A stretch of DNA of 49,935 nt from an uncultured Bacteroidales bacterium. Its GTDB lineage: Bacteria > Bacteroidota > Bacteroidia > Bacteroidales > Paludibacteraceae. Position numbers and translations under genes: made by a program. How positions within the stretch are numbered: position 1 is the first letter of the stretch; each line of letters begins with the position of its first letter. Below the pieces are notes generated by a model. That model ran no database searches, was not told the DNA's origin, and saw only the letters and a program-made list of their open reading frames with translations. The stretch is taken from assembly GCA_902782665.1 (NCBI GenBank), contig CACZOA010000066.1:1-49935 (forward strand), written 5' to 3'. Positions 36,159 to 44,775 of the stretch are shown in pieces.

Positions 36159-36192
36159 GAGCCGGATATCCACGAACTGGATATCCAAGCTC
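36159..36192 (-). terminator. Intra-operon hairpin between btuG and btuF
   Basis: On the minus strand GAGCTTGGATATCC pairs with GGATATCCGGCTC around a 7-nt loop and is followed by TTTTATAT. It looks like a weak terminator or processing stem that could set lower expression of the inner-membrane components than of the two surface proteins. Confidence 0.6.
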
Positions 36193-36221
36193 AAAAATAA
36201 AAAATTACATGAAATTTCTAA

Positions 36222-37301
36222 TTAGTAAACGATCTTTCTTGGACCGACACCAGCGTTGTACTTAGTCTTGAAAGAACCTCCAGCATACTCATACACGTAA
36301 CCATTGCTCAAATAGTCGCTTGCTGTCAAGTAAGAGCCTACCAAGATGTTTCCATTCTTTGGATTAACACTTACACATGTAGGATTTGATGGCATTTCAT
36401 CTGCAGTACCACTGATGAAAGAAGTACTCTCTACCGAACCGCTAGTTGTATTGTAGCTTACATACTCAATAGTGGTAGCACCATACGGAGCATTAATAGT
36501 GTACAAAGTATTCTCAAAGCAAGTCATGTAAGTAGCCTTGCCTACAACAGACACACTGTCATTCTTGTCAATTTTCTGGACAGTAGACGGAATGTCAAAA
36601 TAGTTACCACAAGAGATCACGAACACATTACCAGATTTGTCAGAAGCCATTCTGCATGGATTTACAATCACGTCAATCTTAGATGCAACCTTGAAAGAGT
36701 CAAGGCCAATCTTTGAGACATACTTTCCATTTGCATAACCTTCATTATAGTTCAAACCGTCTGAGACAGCTACATAAAGGTTTCCATTTGCGATTGTAAG
36801 TTCCTCAGGGTTTGGACCAACTGCGATTGAGTCCACAATAGCCAATGATGTTGTGTCGATCTTTGCAACATAACCATCATAAAGAGAGACATAAACCTTA
36901 CCGTCAGAAGCCGCAAGTCCACGTGGAGTACCTGGTTTGCCATCCTGAGGCTTAATTGTCTTTACGCTAGTCAAAGAGTTTCCATCCACAACCTCAATTG
37001 TGTTTGAACCGGAAACAGCGATGTAGATTTTGCCACCATAACGAAGGATATCCTGTCCTGTATCTCCCAAATTACGACCGTTAGCTGCGGCAAACTGGAA
37101 ATAGTAGCTAGTTCCATCAGTAAAATCAATTGCTGAAACAGAAGTGTTGTTGTTGCCAAACGAACCTTCATTCAACACATAAGCGACATTACCGTTAGAC
37201 GATTTTTTCAATTCGTCGTCATCATCGTCTTCACAAGCAGTGAACGACACGACACCGAGCATTAGAAGAGCCATTGCTCTAAATGATCTCTTAAAATCCA
37301 T
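36222..37301 (-). CDS. btuG: Surface beta-propeller lipoprotein, BtuG-like cobalamin-binding candidate
   Basis: The 359-residue protein has a lipoprotein signal with Cys23 (FTAC) followed by EDDDDDE, an acidic stretch like the Bacteroidetes lipoprotein export signal for surface display. The body is a YncE/DUF5074-type seven-bladed propeller: VAYVLNEGSFGNNNTSVSAIDF, KIYIAVSGSNTIEVVD, KVYVSLYDGYVAKIDTTSLAIVDSIAVGPNPEELTIANGNLYVAVSDG. It is placed directly after the TonB-dependent receptor behind a cobalamin riboswitch. BtuG of Bacteroides is a surface propeller lipoprotein that captures B12 and passes it to BtuB. Assignment is by architecture and context, not by recognised binding residues. Confidence 0.8.
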   Translation of the reverse strand: MDFKRSFRAMALLMLGVVSFTACEDDDDDELKKSSNGNVAYVLNEGSFGNNNTSVSAIDFTDGTSYYFQFAAANGRNLGDTGQDILRYGGKIYIAVSGSNTIEVVDGNSLTSVKTIKPQDGKPGTPRGLAASDGKVYVSLYDGYVAKIDTTSLAIVDSIAVGPNPEELTIANGNLYVAVSDGLNYNEGYANGKYVSKIGLDSFKVASKIDVIVNPCRMASDKSGNVFVISCGNYFDIPSTVQKIDKNDSVSVVGKATYMTCFENTLYTINAPYGATTIEYVSYNTTSGSVESTSFISGTADEMPSNPTCVSVNPKNGNILVGSYLTASDYLSNGYVYEYAGGSFKTKYNAGVGPRKIVY

Positions 37302-37319
37302 TTGTTTTAGTATTATTAA

Positions 37320-39320
37320 TTAAAATTTAAATTCTACCGATGCTTTATACGACCGTTTTGGCATAGGATAAAACCTCACCACCTCGTATTGTTTGTCTGT
37401 CAGATTAACGACGTCTCCTCTCAACCTCATATCAAATTTCTTAAAATCCAATGTTTTATAGAGAGTGACACCATGTTCTGCATAAGCCTCCATCATATTT
37501 GGTCTGATATTTTGAGGCAGATAATATCGTTTTCCCACAGCATTGACATTGTAGGACACATTTACAATCGGATTTTCAAAAGCAACGCTGCCATTTCCCG
37601 AATGTTTCGGAGTGTATGGGATCTGATGCTCATAAATATCCGATTTCGGATCAGTCAAATCAACAGCATATTGATAAGCGTATTTTGCGGTGAAAAACAA
37701 CGACGTGCGATCAGAAGTTTTCACTTCAAGATTAGTCATAAAATCCAATCCCTTGATCTCCACATATCCCATGTTCACAATGCTCCACACAAACATCTTC
37801 GGCATAGCCACGATCTTGTCGTCGACTTTATTGAAATATCCGTCTGCCGAAATCCCAAATGATTTCAAACGTCTTTTATCCGACCCATATTGGTACGTGA
37901 CACCGACATTGAATTGTTTCGTCTTCTCCGGATCAAGAGTCCTCGCCCCAAAAGAATTGAAATACAGTTCATTGAAAGTAGGCATTCGAAAAATATCTTT
38001 GTAAGAAGCTCTGAAATAAATAGAAGAAGCAAAAGGTTTATAGGAGACGGCAATGGAAGGAGACAGGTGTTGATAATTGTCCGGTGCTTCGCCTATCTCC
38101 ACTTGGTTGAAGTAGAATGAGCCCAGCAAAGTGGCTGTTGCCATCACCTTCTTGCTCTTAAATCTTCCGCTCAACGCATCCAGCAATGTATGACGCTGCG
38201 GGAAGACACAATCATAGATATTGGAGTTGAAACTATTAAGTATATAGTCGGTGGCGTTTGCCATCGAAAAATGTTCGGTAAAATTATGTCGCACCACCGC
38301 CGTTCCATACCACTCACGCTGGAAATAGCGGTTATCCAGTTTTCCTCCAGGATACATCATAGCCTCATCATGGTAGTAGCAACCATTCCAGTTGAATTTG
38401 CCACCGATTATCAACATCGTTCTATCCCAATCAGTGCGAGATACCACCTCTGCGAACGCATTCTTATCCTTCAAAGTCTCATTGCTCACTGTATTATAAT
38501 AAACCACACCTCCAGGCAAATCCCTGTCTGATACATAATAATGGATTTTGGCTCTTACTTGAGCCTTTGGTGATAAAAAATAGCGTCCAGACAACTCACC
38601 ATGCCCACACACAGACTCACTATGCTCACGTCGCTCCTCCGTCTTCAACGTACCATTGGTAAGAGTGTAGGGATAATTACCGTCGGCACGGGAAAAATCA
38701 GCTGATGCCTTGATTTTATTATTTTTATTTTCTCCAATTTTATGATCGAAAAACAGATGCGGATTGACGAAGCCGAATGATCCACCAGTGATTTTGGCAA
38801 CCACATGATAATTCTTATCAGTATAGTCCGGATCATAACTCATGAGGTTCAACACCGAAGGCGACACAAAATGTAAAGCAGAAGCATCTATTTCACAAAT
38901 TTCTCCTATATACAACCGAATCTCATCCAGTTGATCGAGAGAAAACCTTCCCAAATCCACCTGTCCATTCTGGCAATCTGTGACAGGCATTCCGTCGTAA
39001 CATACCAAAGTATGCTTGGCTCCAAGACCTCTCACAGAAACAGTTTTAAGTCCACCGATGCCACCATAATCCTTTATTTCAGCACCAGCCATACGGTACA
39101 CAGCATCCGATACACCTTGTAACGCAAGGCGATCTGATTTTTTAAGACTGAGAGTTTGAGTTGTGTTGGTGGTAGGTAATAATTCGCGACTTTCCCCCGT
39201 CACTACCACCTCATCTATTTTCGTATCAAAGGATATGCTGTCGGAAGGGTTTCCGTAGGCGACGCATACAGAACCCAACATAAAAGGAATAAAAAATACA
39301 GATCTGAAACTAATGCACAT
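37320..39320 (-). CDS. btuB: TonB-dependent cobalamin receptor BtuB-like
   Basis: The 666-residue outer-membrane receptor has a signal peptide (to about 23, AYG), a TonB-box-like stretch (IDEVVVTGES), a plug domain (YRMAGAEIKDYGGIGGLKTVSVRGLGAKHTLVCYDGMPV) and a ~22-strand barrel ending in the aromatic-terminated VEFKF. Barrel features such as FRMPTFNELYF are typical of BtuB/FepA-like receptors. It imports corrinoids with TonB energy. It is the first gene of the operon and lies directly downstream of the riboswitch. Confidence 0.9.
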   Translation of the reverse strand: MCISFRSVFFIPFMLGSVCVAYGNPSDSISFDTKIDEVVVTGESRELLPTTNTTQTLSLKKSDRLALQGVSDAVYRMAGAEIKDYGGIGGLKTVSVRGLGAKHTLVCYDGMPVTDCQNGQVDLGRFSLDQLDEIRLYIGEICEIDASALHFVSPSVLNLMSYDPDYTDKNYHVVAKITGGSFGFVNPHLFFDHKIGENKNNKIKASADFSRADGNYPYTLTNGTLKTEERREHSESVCGHGELSGRYFLSPKAQVRAKIHYYVSDRDLPGGVVYYNTVSNETLKDKNAFAEVVSRTDWDRTMLIIGGKFNWNGCYYHDEAMMYPGGKLDNRYFQREWYGTAVVRHNFTEHFSMANATDYILNSFNSNIYDCVFPQRHTLLDALSGRFKSKKVMATATLLGSFYFNQVEIGEAPDNYQHLSPSIAVSYKPFASSIYFRASYKDIFRMPTFNELYFNSFGARTLDPEKTKQFNVGVTYQYGSDKRRLKSFGISADGYFNKVDDKIVAMPKMFVWSIVNMGYVEIKGLDFMTNLEVKTSDRTSLFFTAKYAYQYAVDLTDPKSDIYEHQIPYTPKHSGNGSVAFENPIVNVSYNVNAVGKRYYLPQNIRPNMMEAYAEHGVTLYKTLDFKKFDMRLRGDVVNLTDKQYEVVRFYPMPKRSYKASVEFKF

Positions 39321-39454
39321 CCTATTGGCTGATTATTACCATATCAAACACACCAACCACGAATGAGCAAGACACATAAAGGAAAATACCAAAACAAAAC
39401 ATGAACCGTCGTCTTGGACAATCATCCTATTGCCTCTCCTCGGAAGCGTGTAGG

Positions 39455-39612
39455 TGTATGTTGTTTTGCAGGTCTTCTGACTTCCTTCAATCGCTCGCCT
39501 TCCCATCAATCATGACAGTGGCATTTTTGTAAATGAACGATCCTCTACTAAAGGTTACAGCAGCGGGACTGTCCGGGACTCTCACCCGATTCCCTTTTAA
39601 TCCGAAACGAAA
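39455..39612 (-). ncRNA. Cobalamin (AdoCbl-type) riboswitch
   Basis: On the minus strand the leader contains GGGAATCGGGTGAGAGTCCCGGACAGTCCCGCTGCTGTAA (read in parts at about 39560-39598) and the B12 box AGTCAGAAGACCTGC (complement of 39468-39482). These are the most conserved pieces of the cobalamin aptamer. It lies 135 bp upstream of btuB. When B12 is bound, expression of the whole operon should fall. A -7-like box TATCTTTG (minus strand, 39636-39643) lies just upstream. Confidence 0.93.
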
Positions 39613-39656
39613 TACGAGTCGGAACAAAACGGATGCAAAGATACAAAAAAATACGA

Positions 39657-41246
39657 CTATCTCTTCTTTGGTCTGAACTCATTAATCAAATTCCAAAATT
39701 CTGGAAGTTTCTTATACTCTTCCATATCAAAATCGACAAGGATATCGACGATGTAGGTAGGTTGCTTTTCTAAAGACTTTCTTATATAAGGCAAGCCTTT
39801 TGAATATTCACCCAACACTCCATATGTGCAGGCTATATTAAAGTAGTCATCTGAATCTTCTGCTATTTCCGTTTCACACAACGACCTTGCCTTATCCTTT
39901 TGACCTAAAAGAGCATAAGCATATTTTGCGTGTCTTCCTGAAACAAATTCTTGGTCCTCCAGCAGTTTGTTCAAAATCAGTTCTCCATCTTTCTGTCTTC
40001 CCATTTTATACAACAATGTCGCCTTTTTTAAGTTATCGAAATTATCCTCGACAATTGCACACGACTGTTCTAAATCATCCATAGCACCTTGCAAATCACC
40101 TTTTAGTTGTTTGATATCAGATTTTTTGTTTAAAAGTGCCTTTTTACCTAAACTTTTCACACCAGAGTTAGAATTGTCTTCAATCAGTACGTCAGCAGTC
40201 GCTAATGCTTTATCGTACTCTCCCATTACCGTATAAATCCTCAATTTAGAACGCCAGCATCTCATTTTTTTAGGATCCACCGCATAGGCAGAATCACAGT
40301 ATGCCAAAGCTTTGTCGTATTCACCGGCCAACAAATAGCAGTCTGCTATATACAGACAGGCAAGATATTCGTTTGCTTCTCCAGAATGCAATGTGGAAGA
40401 ATAAATATCTATAGCCTCATAAACTTTTCCATAATTATAGTAAAGATTAGGGATTACGTTTTCACTGATAAGTTTAGAAGGTTTTTCCTCCGCCCTATTC
40501 TTGAGTTTGTTCATAACACTATCAAACGATGTAGAGTCAACCAGCTCATTTAGCAAATGGGAGGCTTCCTCAAAATACTTTGTAGGGATAGCAGACAGAA
40601 CATCATCAAATGCCTTGTCATACTCTTTCATCATCAAATATGATTTTCCACGTAAGATATACGTGTAATAACTGTTAGAAAAATTATCAAGTGTTGTTGT
40701 ATACCAATCAGCAGCCGCCTTATAGTTTTTCTTCAGATACTCATTTTGAGCCACACCTCTGTAGGCCTGATGATTTGGTTCCATTGCGATAACCTTCTTT
40801 AATTCAGCTGTCGACTTATCATACTGCTTCATTTTTCTAAACATGATTGCCCTATCCAACAATACTTCTTTATTGCTAGGATCTATGGAAATGGCGAAAT
40901 CATACTCTTTCAACGCAGCGACAGTATCATGTGACTCCAGATAGAAAGAGGCTTTTGTTCCATGATAAATCGGAAGATTAGGGTCCTTCTTACCGTATTT
41001 GATTGCCTTGTCTATATTTTTAAAAGCATTATCAAAATCATTCATCTGATAATAGAGAACCGACAACATAAAAAGAGCCTCTACATCCTTAGAGTCCTTC
41101 TTTATCGCCTTCTTCAAATTTTCCAAAGCTCCAACATAGTCTTTTTGGGCATATAATGCACGCGCGCTTCTAACTTCAACCGATGTAGCGCACACTGTGG
41201 AGATCGAGATCCAGACAGCACATAATGCTGTAATTATTTTCTTCAT
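39657..41246 (-). CDS. Secreted TPR-repeat protein
   Basis: The protein has a signal peptide (to about residue 20, VCATS) and about ten to twelve tetratricopeptide repeats of 34 residues (ARALYAQKDYVGALENLKKAIKKD, KEVLLDRAIMFRKMKQYDKSTAELKKVI, KSYLMMKEYDKAFDDVLSAI, ADCYLLAGEYDKALAYCDSAYAVDPK). The start is set at ATG 41246; a GTG two codons upstream (41252) is possible. The size is 529 residues. It probably acts as a periplasmic interaction scaffold. Partners are unknown. The gene is divergent from prfB. Confidence 0.85.
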   Translation of the reverse strand: MKKIITALCAVWISISTVCATSVEVRSARALYAQKDYVGALENLKKAIKKDSKDVEALFMLSVLYYQMNDFDNAFKNIDKAIKYGKKDPNLPIYHGTKASFYLESHDTVAALKEYDFAISIDPSNKEVLLDRAIMFRKMKQYDKSTAELKKVIAMEPNHQAYRGVAQNEYLKKNYKAAADWYTTTLDNFSNSYYTYILRGKSYLMMKEYDKAFDDVLSAIPTKYFEEASHLLNELVDSTSFDSVMNKLKNRAEEKPSKLISENVIPNLYYNYGKVYEAIDIYSSTLHSGEANEYLACLYIADCYLLAGEYDKALAYCDSAYAVDPKKMRCWRSKLRIYTVMGEYDKALATADVLIEDNSNSGVKSLGKKALLNKKSDIKQLKGDLQGAMDDLEQSCAIVEDNFDNLKKATLLYKMGRQKDGELILNKLLEDQEFVSGRHAKYAYALLGQKDKARSLCETEIAEDSDDYFNIACTYGVLGEYSKGLPYIRKSLEKQPTYIVDILVDFDMEEYKKLPEFWNLINEFRPKKR

Positions 41247-41284
41247 GTTCACAAAAGTTTAACAGTCCTTAATATTTTCAGAAA

Positions 41285-41315
41285 CAAATATACAAACAAA
41301 AAGATAAAAAACAAG
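41285..41315 (-). promoter_or_regulatory. Promoter candidate of the TPR gene
   Basis: On the minus strand, CTTG (41315-41312) and TATATTTG (41292-41285) are 19 bp apart. The -33 box differs from TTTG at one base. Confidence 0.55.
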
Positions 41316-41361
41316 TTTACAATAAATGATTCAATATAGTTCGACCTCTAACTATCAACAT

Positions 41362-41392
41362 TTTGTCATCTCGCAAATAATCATTACCTTTG
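41362..41392 (+). promoter_or_regulatory. Bacteroidetes-type promoter of prfB
   Basis: TTTG at 41362-41365 and TACCTTTG at 41385-41392 are 19 bp apart, 27 bp before the ATG at 41420. Confidence 0.7.
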
Positions 41393-41419
41393 CGGCAAAA
41401 TTTACATCCATATTATTTT

Positions 41420-42533
41420 ATGATTACAATAGACCAACTAAAAGATGTGTTGGAACGCGAGGACGCGTTGAGGAGGTATCTTTGACATAGATGCCAAGCG
41501 TGTGCAGATTGAGGAAGAAGAGATGCGTACGCATGACCCTAATTTTTGGGAAGACCAGAAGGCAGCGGAAGCCCAGATGAAGAAGGTGAAAGACCTTAAG
41601 CGTTGGGTGGAAAAATACGAAGCCGTACACAATGCGGCTCAGGAGGTTCAGTTGTCGTTCGACTTCTACAAAGAGGAGTTAGTGACAGAGGCAGACGTTG
41701 ACCAAGCCTACGAGAAAGCTATTGCATTGGTGGAAGACCTTGAGATGCAGAACATGCTTCGTGCAGAAGAGGACAAGATGAGCGCAGTGCTTAAGATTGT
41801 TGCCGGTGCAGGTGGTACAGAGGCACAAGACTGGGCAGAGATGCTATTCAGAATGTATCAGCGTTGGGCCGACCGCCAAGGATATAAATGTGAGATTTCC
41901 AACTATCAGGACGGTGATGAAGCCGGATTGAAAACAGCCACAATGAAGATTGAAGGAGACATGGCTTACGGATACCTTAAGAGTGAGAACGGTGTTCACC
42001 GTTTGGTGAGAGTGTCGCCATACAACGCTCAGGGAAAACGTATGACTTCATTCACATCTGTGTTCGTGGTTCCATTGGTAGACGACAGTATCGAGATAGA
42101 GATCAATCCAGCAGGATTGTCATGGGACACATTCCGTTCATCCGGAGCAGGTGGACAGAACGTCAACAAGGTGGAGTCTGGTGTACGTTTGCACTATAAA
42201 TTCCACAATGTTTTGACAGACCAAGACGATGAGATCGTAATTGAGAACACTGAGACACGTGACCAGCCAAAGAACAAGGAGAACGCATTGCGTCTGTTGA
42301 AGTCTCAATTGTATGATATAGAATTGGAGAAGCGTCGCCAGGAGACAGCCAAGATCGAGGCAGGAAAGAAAAAGATCGAATGGGGAAGCCAGATCCGAAG
42401 CTACGTATTCGACGACCGCCGTGTGAAAGACCACCGTACTGACTACCAGACATCCAACGTCAACGCTGTGATGGATGGAGACATCGACGGATTCATCAAA
42501 GCATATTTGATGCAGTTTGGCGGAGGACAATGA
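41420..42533 (+). CDS. prfB: Peptide chain release factor 2 with programmed +1 frameshift
   Basis: Translation begins at ATG 41420 and reads 21 codons (MITIDQLKDVLEREDALRRYL) to CTT TGA C at 41480-41486. Ribosomes must shift +1 at CTT to continue into the downstream frame (DIDAKRVQIEEEE...) up to 42533. An AGGAGG just before the site is the classic stimulatory Shine-Dalgarno element. The product has the GGQ motif (SSGAGGQNVNKVESG) and ends KAYLMQFGGGQ. The tripeptide anticodon position reads SPY (VRVSPYNAQGKR) where E. coli has SPF; from memory SPY is normal in Bacteroidetes. It recognises UGA and UAA. Because its frameshift competes with termination at UGA, it controls its own amount. Confidence 0.97.
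41471..41486 (+). promoter_or_regulatory. prfB +1 recoding site
   Basis: AGGAGG TAT CTT TGA C combines the internal Shine-Dalgarno-like element (41471-41476) with the slippery CTT and the in-frame UGA (41483-41485). Low RF2 slows termination there and favours the +1 shift. Confidence 0.95.
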
Positions 42534-42573
42534 TTCTTTGGAATTAAGAGTTAAGAATTAAGAATGAAGAATT

Positions 42574-42607
42574 GAGGGTGTATCAACATTTGTTTTGATA
42601 CACCCTC
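42574..42607 (+). terminator. Terminator after prfB
   Basis: GAGGGTGTATCAA (42574-42586) and TTGATACACCCTC (42595-42607) form a perfect 13-bp stem with an 8-nt loop, followed by a short TTTG. It is preceded by an AATTAAGAATTAAGAATGAAG simple repeat also seen at 31935. Confidence 0.8.
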
Positions 42608-42626
42608 TTTGTATCCACAAAACATC

Positions 42627-42732
42627 AATTCGTAATTCATAATGCGTAATGCATAATTATGGGGGAATTCCATCTGTGAAATTAATTGGATTTCCTCACA
42701 ATTACGAATTACGCATTTTGAATTATGAATTT
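42627..42732. repeat. Inverted pair of AATTCATAATGCGTAATGC-type repeats
   Basis: Copies at 42627-42670 and 42691-42732 are in opposite orientation with ~20 bp between their ends, so together they could form a long cruciform or RNA hairpin between prfB and the next gene. Confidence 0.6.
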
Positions 42733-42812
42733 TACCCCCTATCCATTTGATTTTCCATTCAAAAACCTAACTTTGTAAAGTTTTCATCAAAAACGCATTA
42801 ATAGGATATAAT

Positions 42813-43412
42813 ATGGTAAAGAATCTATTTGTACTTATCTTAGCAGCAATCTCAATTGTTCTCTCATCTTGCCGAGAACAGTTCGTTGACGAGATTGACT
42901 TGACGCCCATCGACAAAGAATTGTTGAAGGGAGGATGGCGTTTTGACTCTGTACGTGCTGTGATCAACACCAAAAACGGAAGCATGCAAAACACTGCCGC
43001 CAATGTGTGTCAGAACTTCATGAAGAAGACGATGGGTTGCCGCACTCTATATTTCACAGAAGACACTGCCTACTGCATCGTCGACATCGATATTGAGGAT
43101 GATATGTATTTAAGACGCAGCAAATACTCCGCAGATGGTCATATCCTCAATTTCGAAGAGACACAGGGGTTCATGGGCAGTTGGTATCTTCCTTTCTGGT
43201 ACATAAAAGACCAGACTCTTGACAATGCCACATTCTATCTTACTAAAGATGAGATAATTGTGTTGTTGGAAGAAGACGGTTCTGTGCCCCAAACTATCAT
43301 AAATAAAATTGAGAGCGGCGCTTGCTACTGCTATTTCAGCCGCTGTCGCTACCCTATTTTCGACGAGATTGACGAGGCTGAGAATAACGAATCTCCAGCT
43401 GAACAAGAATAA
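42813..43412 (+). CDS. Lipoprotein of unknown function
   Basis: The 199-residue product has a lipoprotein signal (lipobox LSSC, Cys20) and a single small domain: KELLKGGWRFDSVRAVI, CRTLYFTEDTAYCIVD, GSWYLPFWYIKDQTL, IIVLLEEDG. The pattern suggests a lipocalin-like or extracytoplasmic beta-barrel fold as in lipocalin-like Bacteroidetes lipoproteins, but this is a guess. The C terminus is acidic. HemW starts 6 bp after its stop, so they are probably co-transcribed. Confidence 0.75.
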   Translation: MVKNLFVLILAAISIVLSSCREQFVDEIDLTPIDKELLKGGWRFDSVRAVINTKNGSMQNTAANVCQNFMKKTMGCRTLYFTEDTAYCIVDIDIEDDMYLRRSKYSADGHILNFEETQGFMGSWYLPFWYIKDQTLDNATFYLTKDEIIVLLEEDGSVPQTIINKIESGACYCYFSRCRYPIFDEIDEAENNESPAEQE

Positions 43413-43418
43413 AAACAA

Positions 43419-44567
43419 GTGGCAGGCCTCTATATCCATATTCCGCTCTGCACCCAAAGATGCAGCTACTGCGATTTCTTCTCCACCACGCTTCTCAACA
43501 AACGTGTGGAGCTGATCGACGCTCTCTGCAAAGAGATGAAAATGCGAACTGATTATCTTCCCGTCGACGCGAATGTGCTTGAGACAATCTACATCGGCGG
43601 TGGCACTCCGTCTCTGCTATCGTCGTCGGAGATAAATATCCTGATCAATTGCGCGTTAGAAACGTTTCCTCACGTCGACACAGATAAAATGGAAATCACT
43701 ATGGAGGCGAATCCAAATGATTTGACAGAAGCTTATCTGAAAGAGTTGTCTGGCACAGCTATCAACCGTCTTAGCATTGGTTGTCAATCATTTAACGATA
43801 CCACACTAAAAATCATCAACCGTCGCCACAATGCGGATGAAGCAAAAACCGCAATCACAAACGCCCGCAAATTCGGATTCAACAATATCAGCGTCGACCT
43901 GATTTATGGTCTCCCGTCGCAAACGATAGACTCCTGGAAAAACGATGTGGCGACAGCGATCGCACTGAAACCCAACCATATTTCAGCTTATTGTCTTGAG
44001 CTACATAGAGGTTCGCTACTGACAAAAAAAATCTCAAAAGGAGAAATGACAGAAATGGATGAGTCGGACTGTCTCACATGTTTCAAACATTTGAGAGAAG
44101 CCACCTCTTCGTCCGGCTACGAACATTATGAGATATCCAACTTCGCACTCAAAGGATTCCGTTCACGTCACAACTCGTCATACTGGCACGACATCCCCTA
44201 TATCGGCATCGGACCCGCCGCTCACTCCTACAACGGAGAAAGCAGACAATGGAATGTGAGCCATCTGCCAAAATACCTCAAAGCCATCAGTGAAAACAGG
44301 CTTGACACAGAAATTGAGACTTTGAGTGTGACGGAAAAATATAACGACTACATTCTCACAGCATTACGCACAAGCGACGGTATTGATTTCCAATATATTG
44401 AAAACAGATTCGGAACAAGCCTTGCAGATTTTGCGAAAAATGTGGCATCGGCACAGGAAAAAGAAAACAATATAGAACTTCTCGACGGGAAATGCCGTCT
44501 CACAGAAAAAGGTATCTTCATCTCCGACACCATCTTCACAGAATTCATCGTAGTCGATGAGGAATGA
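43419..44567 (+). CDS. hemW: Radical SAM haem chaperone HemW (coproporphyrinogen oxidase-like)
   Basis: The 382-residue protein starts with GTG (43419). The radical SAM cluster is C11-x3-C15-x2-C18 (PLCTQRCSYCDFF). Further motifs are ETIYIGGGTPSLL, NRLSIGCQSFND, ISVDLIYGLPSQT and the C-terminal winged-helix region RLTEKGIFISDTIF. HemW binds haem and is proposed to insert it into respiratory proteins; it is not a true HemN despite old annotation. It follows a lipoprotein gene closely. Confidence 0.93.
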   Translation: MAGLYIHIPLCTQRCSYCDFFSTTLLNKRVELIDALCKEMKMRTDYLPVDANVLETIYIGGGTPSLLSSSEINILINCALETFPHVDTDKMEITMEANPNDLTEAYLKELSGTAINRLSIGCQSFNDTTLKIINRRHNADEAKTAITNARKFGFNNISVDLIYGLPSQTIDSWKNDVATAIALKPNHISAYCLELHRGSLLTKKISKGEMTEMDESDCLTCFKHLREATSSSGYEHYEISNFALKGFRSRHNSSYWHDIPYIGIGPAAHSYNGESRQWNVSHLPKYLKAISENRLDTEIETLSVTEKYNDYILTALRTSDGIDFQYIENRFGTSLADFAKNVASAQEKENNIELLDGKCRLTEKGIFISDTIFTEFIVVDEE

Positions 44568-44665
44568 ATGTGAAAGAGATGAGGAATCAGGGACCAAATC
44601 CACAAACAAGCCCATTAACAATTCTCTTTTAGATTTAATTTTTATAAATTGGATAGATACAATCC

Positions 44666-44696
44666 TTTTCTGTATCTGTAGAAATGACTATATTTG
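44666..44696 (+). promoter_or_regulatory. Candidate promoter of the Ig-like repeat protein
   Basis: TATATTTG at 44689-44696 is a good -7 box. The -33 box is TTTT (44666-44669) with a 19-bp spacer. Confidence 0.4.
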
Positions 44697-44775
44697 CAAC
44701 GTCACTTCAAAATTGTACATGTTACGGTCTTGACGGAACATATTAAAATTCTAATAAGAGAAAAATAATTTTTGT

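Noticed and set aside
39468-39598. Riboswitch for another ligand
   Set aside because: The B12 box and the GGGTGAGAGTCCCGG / GCTGCTGTAA blocks are specific to the cobalamin class.
43419-44567. Anaerobic coproporphyrinogen dehydrogenase HemN
   Set aside because: The shorter length and the CxxxCxxC region without the extra HemN residues fit HemW; no haem biosynthesis genes are adjacent.
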